Assembly (NCBI GenBank): GCA_015277795.1
Contig: CP063848.1
Coordinates: forward strand, 2,294,001 to 2,358,000
DNA: 64,000 nucleotides
DNA from: Massilia sp. UMI-21
GTDB lineage: Bacteria; Pseudomonadota; Gammaproteobacteria; Burkholderiales; Burkholderiaceae_D
Reading direction: 5' to 3'
In this document: positions 30,705 through 39,252 of the stretch, one piece after another
How the letters are laid out: the number at the start of each line of letters is the position of its first letter
Position numbering within the stretch: the stretch's first letter is position 1
The notes under the pieces: generated by a model
Database searches by the model: none
The model's input: the letters and a program-made list of their open reading frames with translations, nothing else
What the model was told of the DNA's origin: nothing
Program-made: the position numbers and the translations under genes

Positions 30705-32480
30705 ATGTCCCGAGTGCACCACTCCAGTCCGAACGATACCCTGGCCCAGCGTGACCGGAGGCTCGTCACCGGCATCGCGATATCGGCACTGCTGCATGGC
30801 CTGCTGTTGTCCCTGCAATTCGGTGTTCCGGGCTTCGATAGCGGGCAGGCGGGGCCGATCCAGGTCACGCTGGCGCCGCCGGTGCCGTCACCCGCACCCG
30901 ACCCCGTGCCAGCCCCTGTGGACGCCCCGGCCTTGCCGCTGCCGCCGCTGCCGCTGCCGACGCCGTCCGCGGCGCCGGCCAGGGGCTTGCGCCTGGTCGA
31001 CCCGCGCCCGCAGCAGGTCGAGACGGCGCAGTCGGTGCAGCCGAAGCCTGCGGCCAAACCGGTCCGGGGTCCGAAGCCGAAACGCCGTGCCCCGGTGGCG
31101 GCGCCCGTCATCGCATCGCTGGCCCAGCCAGATGCCCCCTTTGCCGTCGCGCCTCCGCCGGCCGAGATCGAGCCCGAGCTCGTCCCGAGCGCGGTCAGCA
31201 GCGATGCCGACATCCAGCCTGATCCCGATGAAGTCGCCATTGCGGCGCGCGCCGACCAGCAGGTCGCCGAGGCCGAGCGCCAGCGCCAGGAAGAAACCGA
31301 CCGGATCGCAAGCGCCGAAGCGCAGCAACGCCTCGAGGCCGAGACTGCGCGCCTGCTGCGCGAGGAACAGGAACTCGTCACCCGGCGGGAACGCGATGCC
31401 CTTGCCCAGCGCGAGGCCGCCTTGCAGGCAGAGGAGCGACAGCGGCTCGAACGGCAGCAGGCGGAGCAAAAGTTCGCCGAACAGGAGTTGGCGGCGCGCG
31501 AGCTGGCGCAGCAACAGCTGGTCGAGCGCGAACGCCAGGAGGCCGAGCGGCGCGCTGCCGAGCAGCGCCTGGCCGAACAGTTGGCGGCGGAGGAGGCGCG
31601 GATCGCGCAGCAACGGCTTGACGAGCGCCGCCGCGCCGAAGCCGAGCAGCAGCGCCTGGCCCAGCTGCGCGAAAGCGAAGCAGCGCAGGCGCGCCAGGCC
31701 GAGCAGCAGCGTGCGGCCGAGCGCGTGCTGGCCGAACGCCTCGCCGCCGAGCGCCGCGCAGCCGAAGAGGCCGAGCGGCGCCTGGCGCAGGAACGCGAAC
31801 GCCGGCGTGCCGAGGAGCTGGCACAGCGGCAAGCCGCCGACGAGCAGGCCCGCGCGCAACGGCTGGCGCGCGAGCGTGCGGAAGAGGCGGAGCGGCGCGC
31901 CGACGAGCGCCTGCAGGCCCGGGCGCTGCCGGGGAGCGGCAACCCGGGATCGGGCGGACCCGGCGCGGGCATCCCGGGCAACGGAAGCGGGGATGGGACC
32001 AGGCCGGGCAGCGGCGTTCCGAGCGGCGCCCTGGCGAGCCGGGCGCGCGAACTGCTGCGCGGGCTGACCATCCCGAACGTGGCGCCGCCCCCGACCCGAC
32101 CCGCCAGCGACGCTGCCGGCGGGCGCCGGGCGCTGGCCGATGGCGGCGAACGTGACGTGCCCTTGCGCCTGTACGTCGACAGCGTGCGCCAGAAGCTGGA
32201 ACGCACGGCGGTTCTCGGCGGCGCGCAGTTTGCCTTGCGCGAGGTTCGTATCGATCCATTGGTCAGTCTGTCGCTCCGAAGCGACGGCAGCGTCGACGAC
32301 GTCACCATTGTCCGATCGAGCGGCCGTGCCGACATGGACGACGCGGTACGCCGCTTCGTCCAGCTCAACGCCCGCTACGCCGCCTTCCCGCCGAACGTCG
32401 CGGCACGCTTCGACATCATCGAGATCCGCCGCGTCTGGCGCTTTGCGGACGGCCTGAAGTTACTGGAGGAAATGCGCTGA
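30705..32480 (+). CDS. TonB/TolA-like envelope-spanning protein with long coiled coil
   Basis: A 591-residue protein with the layout of TolA or TonB. Residues 1-20 are cytoplasmic, 21-40 a single transmembrane helix (VTGIAISALLHGLLLSLQFG), 55-100 proline-rich, about 175-405 an uninterrupted E/R/Q/A-rich coiled coil, 408-445 glycine-rich linker (GSGNPGSGGPGAG), and about 482-591 a TonB-C-like domain with RLDGSV-like LRSDGSVDDVTIVRSSG and AVRRFVQL. It should reach from inner to outer membrane. No ExbB, ExbD, TolQ or TolR gene is nearby. It is 107 bases upstream of the Wza-like gene in the same direction, suggesting a link with polysaccharide export. TonB-like versus TolA-like cannot be decided by eye. 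Confidence 0.75.
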   Translation: MSRVHHSSPNDTLAQRDRRLVTGIAISALLHGLLLSLQFGVPGFDSGQAGPIQVTLAPPVPSPAPDPVPAPVDAPALPLPPLPLPTPSAAPARGLRLVDPRPQQVETAQSVQPKPAAKPVRGPKPKRRAPVAAPVIASLAQPDAPFAVAPPPAEIEPELVPSAVSSDADIQPDPDEVAIAARADQQVAEAERQRQEETDRIASAEAQQRLEAETARLLREEQELVTRRERDALAQREAALQAEERQRLERQQAEQKFAEQELAARELAQQQLVERERQEAERRAAEQRLAEQLAAEEARIAQQRLDERRRAEAEQQRLAQLRESEAAQARQAEQQRAAERVLAERLAAERRAAEEAERRLAQERERRRAEELAQRQAADEQARAQRLARERAEEAERRADERLQARALPGSGNPGSGGPGAGIPGNGSGDGTRPGSGVPSGALASRARELLRGLTIPNVAPPPTRPASDAAGGRRALADGGERDVPLRLYVDSVRQKLERTAVLGGAQFALREVRIDPLVSLSLRSDGSVDDVTIVRSSGRADMDDAVRRFVQLNARYAAFPPNVAARFDIIEIRRVWRFADGLKLLEEMR

Positions 32481-32587
32481 GCCGTACCGCAGCCGCTGTT
32501 TGATCAACTGCAAAGCCAAGCCCGATGGACGCCTTACGCTGAACTGAACCGTTCCAGTAAGACGACTATTTTTGATAGGCAACAATC

Positions 32588-33715
32588 ATGGCTTCGTTTT
32601 GTTCAGTTGCAATATCTGTCTGCCGGCCGCTGGTGCTGGCCCTGTCGCTATCCGGCGTTCTGGCGGGCTGTGCCACCGGGCTGCAGTTTTCCGGTAGCGG
32701 CAAGGATGGCGGCGGCGATGCCCCGCCCACCGAAATGATCACCGAGCAGCTGATCGAAATCGAGCGGCGCATGCTGGCCGAGCAGTCGCGGCAAGACCTG
32801 TCGCCGCTGATCGTGAGCAACCCGGCCCCCTACACCATCGGCCACGGCGACGTGCTGTCGATCGTGGTCTGGGACCATCCCGAACTCGCCGGCAGCGGCA
32901 TGACCGCCGCCACCGCGGCCGTCGACAGCGGCACGGCCCCGCCCAACGCCGTCCAGCCGGGTTTCGCCGTCGACCATCTGGGACGCATCCAGTTTCCGCT
33001 GATCGGCCTGCTGCACGTCGAGGGCCAGACCGAAGAGCAGGCCAGGGCGCTCCTGACCAAGAAGCTGGCGCGCTACATTACCCAGCCCAGCCTCACGCTG
33101 CGGGTGCAGTCCTACCGCAGCAAGCGGGTCTACATCGACGGCGAAGTCAAGGCGCCGGGCCTGCAGGCGATCAACGATATCCCCATGACCCTGGTCGAGG
33201 CGCTGAACCGCGCCGGCGGCATGCTGCCCACTGCCGACCAAAGTCGCATCTTGATCGAACGGGGCTCCGGCCGCTACATGATCAACTTGCGCGACCTGGT
33301 GCAGAAGGGCGTCAACCCGGGCACCGTGCTGCTCAGGCACGGCGACGTGGTGCGCGTGCATTCGCGTGACGAAAGCAAGGTATTCGTGTCCGGCGAGGTG
33401 GTCACGCCACGCGCACTCACCATGCACAATGGCCGCCTCACCCTCAACGAGGCGCTGGGCGAGAGCGGTGGCGTCAGTCCCCTGAGTGGCGATGCGCGCC
33501 AGATCTACGTGGTGCGCAAGACCCCCGAGCGTACCCGCGTATTCCAGCTCGACGCCCGCGTGAGCGGAGCGCTGGCGATCGCCGAGTCGTTCGAACTGCG
33601 GCCGAAAGACGTGGTGTATGTCGCCGCTTCGCCGCTGGCCAACTGGAACCGTCACCTGAGCCTGCTGTTCCCGGGAGCGCTGACGTCCGCAGTCGGCGTC
33701 ACTACCCGTCCCTGA
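32588..33715 (+). CDS. Outer-membrane polysaccharide export lipoprotein (Wza family)
   Basis: A 375-residue lipoprotein with signal peptide and lipobox LAGC (cysteine at about residue 28). A Poly_export domain (PYTIGHGDVLSIVVWDHPEL, FAVDHLGRIQFPLIGLLHVEGQTEEQARALLTKKL) is followed by two SLBB-type domains (VYIDGEVKAPGLQAINDIPMTLVEALNRAGG and VFVSGEVVTPRALTMHNGRLTLNEALGESGG). It would form the outer-membrane channel for the polysaccharide. The gene is followed 55 bases later by the Wzc-like kinase, the usual partner. The ribosome site is weak (ATAGG). Confidence 0.93.
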   Translation: MASFCSVAISVCRPLVLALSLSGVLAGCATGLQFSGSGKDGGGDAPPTEMITEQLIEIERRMLAEQSRQDLSPLIVSNPAPYTIGHGDVLSIVVWDHPELAGSGMTAATAAVDSGTAPPNAVQPGFAVDHLGRIQFPLIGLLHVEGQTEEQARALLTKKLARYITQPSLTLRVQSYRSKRVYIDGEVKAPGLQAINDIPMTLVEALNRAGGMLPTADQSRILIERGSGRYMINLRDLVQKGVNPGTVLLRHGDVVRVHSRDESKVFVSGEVVTPRALTMHNGRLTLNEALGESGGVSPLSGDARQIYVVRKTPERTRVFQLDARVSGALAIAESFELRPKDVVYVAASPLANWNRHLSLLFPGALTSAVGVTTRP

Positions 33716-33770
33716 GCACCCGCCCTGATACCTGATCCTGAGCATCTCTCTCCTGACGAGGTCCGCCACC

Positions 33771-36047
33771 ATGAGCAATCCAGCCGACGCCCATCCGCTG
33801 ACCCATCTCTCGCACAGTCCGCCCGTGCTGTCGGTGCCGTTCGATCCACGGCCTCCGGAGCCCCTGCCGGAAGAACCCACCGTCGACCTGAAAGGCTACT
33901 TCAACACCTTGTACGACAGCCGCTGGCTGATCGGCAGCATCACGGCCTTCATCACCGTGGTGGCGGTGCTGTATGCGCTGGTGGCCAAGCCGGTCTACGA
34001 GGCCAACCTCATGATCCACGTCGAAGAGGAAAGCCCGAACGCGTCCAAGAACATCCTGAGCGAAGCCTCGTCGCTGTTCGAAACCAAGAAGGCCGCCATC
34101 GCCGAGATGGAGCTGCTGCGTTCCCGCATGGTGGTGTCGCGCGCGGTGGACAACCTCCAGCTCTATATCGAGGTCCAGCCGAAGTACTTCCCGGTGGCGG
34201 GCTTCTGGTTCGCCAACCAGAACGCCGGCAACCTGTCCAACCCCGGTCTGTTCGGCTATGGCGGATACGTGTGGGGCGGAGAGAAAGCCGACGTGTCGGT
34301 GTTCGAGGTGCCCGATTCCTGGCTCAACCGCGAATTCGTGCTGACCGCGCGTGCCGGCAACCGCTATCGCTTCTCCGGCGGCGGCCAGCGCCTGGCCTTC
34401 GACGGCACCGTCGGCCAGCGCTATCGGGTCCCGCTTCCGGACGGCCTGCTCGAAATCAAGGTCGACCGCTTGTACGCCAATCCGGGCGCGCGCTTCCGCA
34501 TCAAGCGCAAGTCGCGCCTGGGCACCATCCAGGCCATCCAGAGTGCGATGGTGATCACCGAGCAGGGCAAGCAGTCCGGCGTCATCGAGGTCAAGCTGCA
34601 GGGCGAGAGTTCCGCCCGCATCAACAGCCTCCTGAGCGAGATCGGTCGCGAATACATGCGCCAGAACCTGGCGCGCAAGACCGAGGAAGCCGAGAAGTCG
34701 CTTGCCTTCCTGAACCAGCAACTGCCGATCCTCAAGCGCCAGCTGGAGCAATCCGAAGACCGCTACAACCAGTTCCGCAACGCGCACGGCACCGTCGACC
34801 TGCGCGAGGAAGCGCGCATGAGCCTGGCACAGGCAGCGGCGGCCCATACCCGCCGCATGGAACTGATGCAGAAAAAGACCGAGCTGCTGGCGCGGTTCAC
34901 CGAAGACCATCCGGTGGTAATGGCGATCAATCGCCAGCGCAAGGAAGTCGACGACGAAATCGAAGCCATCGCCAGCCGCATCCGCACCCTGCCGGTGATG
35001 GAACAGGACGAAGCGCGCCTGACGCGCGACATCAAGGTCAACACCGACCTGTACACGGCCTTGTCGAACACCGCGCAGCAGCTGCGCCTGATCTCCGTCG
35101 GGCGGGTCAGCAACGTGCGCCTGGTCGACGCGCCGATCGCACCGGAGAAGCCGATCAAGCCGAACCGGCCGCTGATCGTCGCGATGGCGGTGGTCACCGG
35201 CCTGTTCCTGGGGACGCTGATCGCTTTTACCCGCAAGGCCATGCGCGGCGGAATCGACGATCCCCAGAAGATCGAGCGGATGCTGCGCGCGCGGGTCGTG
35301 TACGCGTCCATCCCGCACAGCGGCAACCAGGACAAGCTGATGCGCAAGTCCAAGCCCGATGGCGTGCTGCCGCTGCTGGCGCAGATCCTGCCGGAAGATC
35401 CTGCGGTCGAGAGCCTGCGCAGCTTCCGCGCAGCGCTGCAGTTCTCCATGCCGCACTTCAAGAACAACGTCGTCATGATGGCCGGCCCCACCCGCGACCT
35501 CGGCAAGTCCTTCATCGCCGCCAACTTCGCGGCCGTGATGGCTGCCAGCGGCAAGCGCGTGCTGCTGATCGATGCCGACATGCGCAACGGGCACCTGCAT
35601 CGCTATTTCGGTGTGGAGCGCGGCAAAGGCTTGTCGCGCGCGATCGCCGGCGGCGCCACGGTCGACGAAGTCATCCACCGTAACGTGCTGGACCGGCTCG
35701 ACTTCATCCCGACCGGCGAATTGCCGACCAACCGGGCCGAATTCCTGCTGCACCTGAACTTCGGTACGCTGCTCGAGACGGTCAGCCCGCTCTACGATCT
35801 GGTGCTGATCGATCCTCCTCCGCTGCTTGCCGTCGCCGATGCCCTGATCATCGGCGCCCACGCCGGTGCCGTGTTCCTGGTCACCCGCTCCGCGGTGACG
35901 ACGGAAGGGCAGATCAATGAATCGATCAAGCGCCTGAACCACGCCGGGATTTCGCCGCGCGGCGTGCTGTTCAACGACATGGCCCTTCGGCTGGGAGATT
36001 ACCGTTCTCAATACGGCGGCGGACCGCAACTGGCCTACGTGGCCTGA
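33771..36047 (+). CDS. Polysaccharide chain-length determinant / BY-tyrosine kinase (Wzc family)
   Basis: A 758-residue inner-membrane protein. N-terminal Wzz domain (DLKGYFNTLYDSRWLIGSITAFITVVAVLYALVAKPVYEA, first helix about 49-70), coiled coil about 290-370, second helix near 465-485 (PLIVAMAVVTGLFLGTLIAF), then the cytoplasmic BY-kinase: Walker A AGPTRDLGKSF, Walker A' LLIDADMRNGHLH, Walker B DLVLIDPPPLLAVADAL. The C-terminal tyrosine cluster is short (DYRSQY...AYVA, three tyrosines). It would control polymerisation and export with the Wza-like protein. No low-molecular-weight tyrosine phosphatase gene is present nearby. Confidence 0.93.
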   Translation: MSNPADAHPLTHLSHSPPVLSVPFDPRPPEPLPEEPTVDLKGYFNTLYDSRWLIGSITAFITVVAVLYALVAKPVYEANLMIHVEEESPNASKNILSEASSLFETKKAAIAEMELLRSRMVVSRAVDNLQLYIEVQPKYFPVAGFWFANQNAGNLSNPGLFGYGGYVWGGEKADVSVFEVPDSWLNREFVLTARAGNRYRFSGGGQRLAFDGTVGQRYRVPLPDGLLEIKVDRLYANPGARFRIKRKSRLGTIQAIQSAMVITEQGKQSGVIEVKLQGESSARINSLLSEIGREYMRQNLARKTEEAEKSLAFLNQQLPILKRQLEQSEDRYNQFRNAHGTVDLREEARMSLAQAAAAHTRRMELMQKKTELLARFTEDHPVVMAINRQRKEVDDEIEAIASRIRTLPVMEQDEARLTRDIKVNTDLYTALSNTAQQLRLISVGRVSNVRLVDAPIAPEKPIKPNRPLIVAMAVVTGLFLGTLIAFTRKAMRGGIDDPQKIERMLRARVVYASIPHSGNQDKLMRKSKPDGVLPLLAQILPEDPAVESLRSFRAALQFSMPHFKNNVVMMAGPTRDLGKSFIAANFAAVMAASGKRVLLIDADMRNGHLHRYFGVERGKGLSRAIAGGATVDEVIHRNVLDRLDFIPTGELPTNRAEFLLHLNFGTLLETVSPLYDLVLIDPPPLLAVADALIIGAHAGAVFLVTRSAVTTEGQINESIKRLNHAGISPRGVLFNDMALRLGDYRSQYGGGPQLAYVA

Positions 36048-36837
36048 GTCGCGGTTTGCATCAGAAGGGATCGGTGGACCCGGCAGCGGCAGCACGCCCC
36101 CGATGTGTAGCCGGTCGATATCGCCGCGCGGCCGGCACAGCACCGTGCGCGAGACCGCGCCGCTGCCAGGTGCGTCTAAGCGCGCGCATGCTCATCAAAC
36201 GCGCGACACACGGATATTCTCGGGGTTTCCTTCCTGGGTCCCCATCCTGGCGCGTGCCGGCGCCGGTCGCATGGCGCACGGAGACCAGCGGCAGGCGCAG
36301 GGCCGCGGCGTGTCCAGCTCTGCCGTTCCCGGATTGATCGAGTACCGTTTCGCACTTCCTGCGCGAGTCGGCCCACGTGTCTGCGAGCTGGCCCACGTGC
36401 ATGCCGAGCTGGCCTTCGTTGTGCCGCATCATTGATTGATTGCTTGCTTGCTTGCGCTCGCTTCGGTAAGAGCATGGCGCTTCTGGACGCTTCAAGCAGG
36501 TCGGACGAAGGCGGCGACGGTTTCGTCGTCCAGTCCAGGCCAGCTGCGGAGCTTCGTTGCCAGGCACGACCGAACAAGCCTTGTCGAGCCAGAGGCGGGG
36601 CGGCCATAACCGTCGTCGTTACCGACAACGCGATCATGGCCGCCTCCTGATGGATGCCGGTTCGATCCAGAGCGCATACCTTCGCGCATCGTCATCGGCG
36701 CGCTACAGAGCGATCCGCTAAGGGGCGCGGGCCGCGCACCCGCCGCCAGCCGCGATCTTGATTGGACAAGCAGCAGCGGACCGGCGGGCCCACCAAGGAG
36801 CCACTGCCAGTCCGCAGAAGCTGCGTTATCGGATACG
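36048..36837. other. 790-base gap between convergent polysaccharide gene groups
   Basis: No convincing gene was found; translations in all frames look unnatural. The stretch contains six tetranucleotide units (two TTGA then four TTGC, 36432-36455), a repeated CTGGCCCACGTG-like segment (about 36363-36400) and an inverted GCGGCCAT/ATGGCCGC pair around 36592-36643. On the minus strand an ATGATG directly after the tetranucleotide run opens a 124-codon frame (36061-36432) beginning MMRHNEGQLGMHVGQLADTW; it is too uncertain to call. Neither a terminator for the Wzc-like gene nor one for the acyltransferase is obvious. Confidence 0.5.
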
Positions 36838-38028
36838 TCAGTCCGGCGACAGTGCAACGCGAACCGGCTTGGTACGCGGTGCCAGCAGCCAAGCCTTCAG
36901 GGCGTTTCGGATCCGGATGGTGTGACGCTCGAACAGGAGGTAGAACACATACGAGAACACCACGATCGCACCGAGGACAGTGAAATACCACAGGAAATCA
37001 GTCGCCACAGTCGGGTCAAGGCGGTCGCGGCCGAGGAATTGTCGGCCGAGGAAGCGCATGAACTCGATGACAGGGACATGCAGGACGTACAGCGAGAACG
37101 AGAACTCCGAGAAGAAGACGGCGATCCGGTTGGCCCGCACATAGCCCGGGGCCGTCGGGTCCACTTCGTTGTGCAGCGAGGCCAGCAGGAGCAGGAAGGG
37201 GAGGCTGCAGATGATGTCCTGCACAAACGAGCCGGGAACGAGGTCGTCGTTGTTCCCGCGCAGCCGGTAATACACGAACAGCGCCATCGTCAGCAGCAGC
37301 AGCAGCGAGCGGCACAGCTTGCCGCAATCGATGCGAATCCGCGAGAAGGCAGCCCCGAGCAGCCAGATGATGAAATACAGCGAGATCATGTCACGCAGCG
37401 TCGACAGCAGCAGGACCAGCGCAGCGGCCGCGGCGGCGCGGCGCAGGACGCCGCCGCCGGCGAGCACCAGCAATAGCAGGGGAAACTGGATGTAGTACCA
37501 GGTTTCGTGTGCCAGGCTCCACAGGGGATAGTTGCCGCCGAAGTCGGGCACGGTGACCGTCTGCAGGCCGAACAGGTTGCCGGCGAAGGATGCCGCCGAG
37601 AACTCGTTGGCCGGATCGAAGTCCATCGGTCCGGTCGCCGCAGCGCCGATGATCAGGCCGACGGCCAGGGTCAGCAGCAGGGTGGGGACCAGCACCGTCC
37701 ACAGCCGTGTGAAGCGGTCGATCGCATAATGGGCCAGTGCCTGTGGCTTGCCGAAGCGGTTCATCAGGCTGCCGCCCACCAGCCAGCCGCTGATCAGGAA
37801 GAACACGACCACCGCCTGGTGGGCGAAGCCGGTGAGGAAGGCCAGGCCCAGGTAGGCCAGCGAAGGCTCTTCGAGCGTGCGCAGGCCGGGGTAGATTTCG
37901 GCACGCAGGTGCGATGCAGCAACCTGCAGGGCCGCAAGGCCGCGCAGCGCCGAAATCAAGAGGGACTGTACTGCATTCTCGCCCAGCGGCGCCCGTGCTT
38001 GCCAATGTATCGAGGGGAATGAAACCAT
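36838..38028 (-). CDS. Membrane O-acyltransferase (OafA/YrhL-type)
   Basis: A 396-residue integral membrane protein of the acyltransferase-3 family, which O-acetylates extracytoplasmic sugars. About ten helices; diagnostic pieces are SALRGLAALQVAASHLRAE (R/H pair of the active site), VVVFFLISGWLVGGSLMNRF, and PLWSLAHETWYYIQFPLLLLVLAGG. The ATG at 38028 is preceded by GGAGAGAC at the right distance; longer starts at 38040 and 38109 exist. It is the last gene of the minus-strand polysaccharide operon and probably decorates the repeat unit. Confidence 0.9.
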   Translation of the reverse strand: MVSFPSIHWQARAPLGENAVQSLLISALRGLAALQVAASHLRAEIYPGLRTLEEPSLAYLGLAFLTGFAHQAVVVFFLISGWLVGGSLMNRFGKPQALAHYAIDRFTRLWTVLVPTLLLTLAVGLIIGAAATGPMDFDPANEFSAASFAGNLFGLQTVTVPDFGGNYPLWSLAHETWYYIQFPLLLLVLAGGGVLRRAAAAAALVLLLSTLRDMISLYFIIWLLGAAFSRIRIDCGKLCRSLLLLLTMALFVYYRLRGNNDDLVPGSFVQDIICSLPFLLLLASLHNEVDPTAPGYVRANRIAVFFSEFSFSLYVLHVPVIEFMRFLGRQFLGRDRLDPTVATDFLWYFTVLGAIVVFSYVFYLLFERHTIRIRNALKAWLLAPRTKPVRVALSPD

Positions 38029-38053
38029 GTGTCTCTCCATTGGTGGAAAATCG

Positions 38054-38647
38054 CTAGCCGCATGTGTCCCAGGAATAGGGATGCGCGTTGCCGGACAGCG
38101 CCAGGGCAAGCCTGATCATCCAGTAACCCACATGCGCCGATTGCATCAACGAGGCCGATGCGAGGAATGTCGCTACTGCGCAGGCAGCGGACGCCGGACC
38201 AGGCGCGATGCCGCCTGGTTCGGCCTGATAAAGGGTGCCGACGCTGGCGCAGGCGCCGAGTATCCAACCGGTAATCGCTTCCGCAAGCGCATGCTCGCCT
38301 TGCCCCACCAGCGCGACGGTCATCGCGAGCCCGAGCGCCAGGCCGGCGCCGACGGCCGCCAGCGCATAGCCGCGTCCGATCGGACGGCACAGCAGGTAGC
38401 CGAGCACCGGGTAGACCGCTGTGACGCCGGCGGCGTGACCGCTGAAGGCCTTGAAGTCGAGCGGGCCGATATCGGTACCCCAGCCGAGATACGCGATCTT
38501 GCTGCCGCCCACCAGCGCCATGGCGCCGGCGTACAGGATTGTCCAGGCGACTGCTGCGCGCCACGCGCGGGCCGCCAGCAGCCACGCCCCGGCCGCGGCG
38601 GCCAGCGGCAGGGTGAGCTCGAGGTCGCCAAGGTGCAGCAGTTGCAT
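38054..38647 (-). CDS. PAP2-superfamily membrane phosphatase-like protein
   Basis: A 197-residue membrane protein with about five or six helices. The PAP2 signature is partial: FSGHAAGVTAVYPVL corresponds to the central SGH motif, and GEHALAEAITGWILGA to the C-terminal SRxxxxxHxxxD block, with E-H retained (the KxxxxxxRP block is not obvious; CRPIGRGYAL may represent part of it). Such proteins dephosphorylate undecaprenyl pyrophosphate or other lipid phosphates outside the membrane. Start ATG 38647 has GGACGGG upstream; a TTG at 38665 overlaps the preceding stop. Embedded between the acyltransferase and the initiating transferase. Confidence 0.7.
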   Translation of the reverse strand: MQLLHLGDLELTLPLAAAAGAWLLAARAWRAAVAWTILYAGAMALVGGSKIAYLGWGTDIGPLDFKAFSGHAAGVTAVYPVLGYLLCRPIGRGYALAAVGAGLALGLAMTVALVGQGEHALAEAITGWILGACASVGTLYQAEPGGIAPGPASAACAVATFLASASLMQSAHVGYWMIRLALALSGNAHPYSWDTCG

Positions 38648-38661
38648 CGCGTGCCCGTCCG

Positions 38662-39252
38662 TCAACGCACGATGGCGGCGAGCGTGTGCGCCAGGATCCG
38701 TACGTCGCCCCAGAAACTACGTTCTTTCACATAGCGCACGTAGTAATCGAGCTTGACCGGCAGCACGGCTTCCACGTAAGCACGCTCGGGATCGGCAGCG
38801 CGTGCCAGGATCGCGTTCTCGTCCTTGTAGCGGATCGCAGCCCAGTCGGTAATGCCGGGCGCGACCGACAGCACCACGCGCCGCTGTTCTGGCGGATAGC
38901 AGTCGACATAGCGCGGAACCTCGGGGCGCGGCCCTACCAGGCTCATGCAACCTTGGACGACGTTCCACAACTGGGGCAGCTCGTCGAGCTTGTAATGGCG
39001 CAGGAAGCGGCCGGCGTGGGTGACGCGCGGGTCGGCGCCGACCGTCAGCTGCGGGCCGTCCAGTGTGCGCTGCTGCATCGTGCGGAACTTGTAGATCGTG
39101 AACAAGCGGCCGCCGCGTCCGACCCGCTGTTGGCGGTACAGCACCGGGCCAGGCGAATCGAGCCTGATCCAGAACGCGATCACGAGCAGGATGGGCGCCA
39201 GCAGGACCAGGCCCGCCGTCGCACCCAGCAGGTCGAAGACGCGCTTGCTCAT
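38662..39252 (-). CDS. Undecaprenyl-phosphate sugar-1-phosphate transferase (PglC/short WcaJ type)
   Basis: A 196-residue monotopic membrane enzyme that starts repeat-unit assembly by moving a sugar-1-phosphate from a UDP-sugar to undecaprenyl phosphate. One N-terminal hydrophobic re-entrant segment ([19 protein letters not shown]), KFRTM at about 55-59, the catalytic DE pair in [14 protein letters not shown] (D90-E91) and [10 protein letters not shown]. It lacks the four extra helices of WbaP/WcaJ and so resembles PglC, which uses diamino-trideoxy sugars. It overlaps the aminotransferase by four bases, suggesting that the enzyme uses the product of that aminotransferase. Confidence 0.93.
   Translation of the reverse strand: MSKRVFDLLGATAGLVLLAPILLVIAFWIRLDSPGPVLYRQQRVGRGGRLFTIYKFRTMQQRTLDGPQLTVGADPRVTHAGRFLRHYKLDELPQLWNVVQGCMSLVGPRPEVPRYVDCYPPEQRRVVLSVAPGITDWAAIRYKDENAILARAADPERAYVEAVLPVKLDYYVRYVKERSFWGDVRILAHTLAAIVR

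Noticed and set aside
36061..36432. A 124-codon minus-strand ORF in the 790-base gap
   Set aside because: Arginine-rich translation resembling shadow frames, no clear ribosome site and no family; retained only as an observation linked to the tetranucleotide run.
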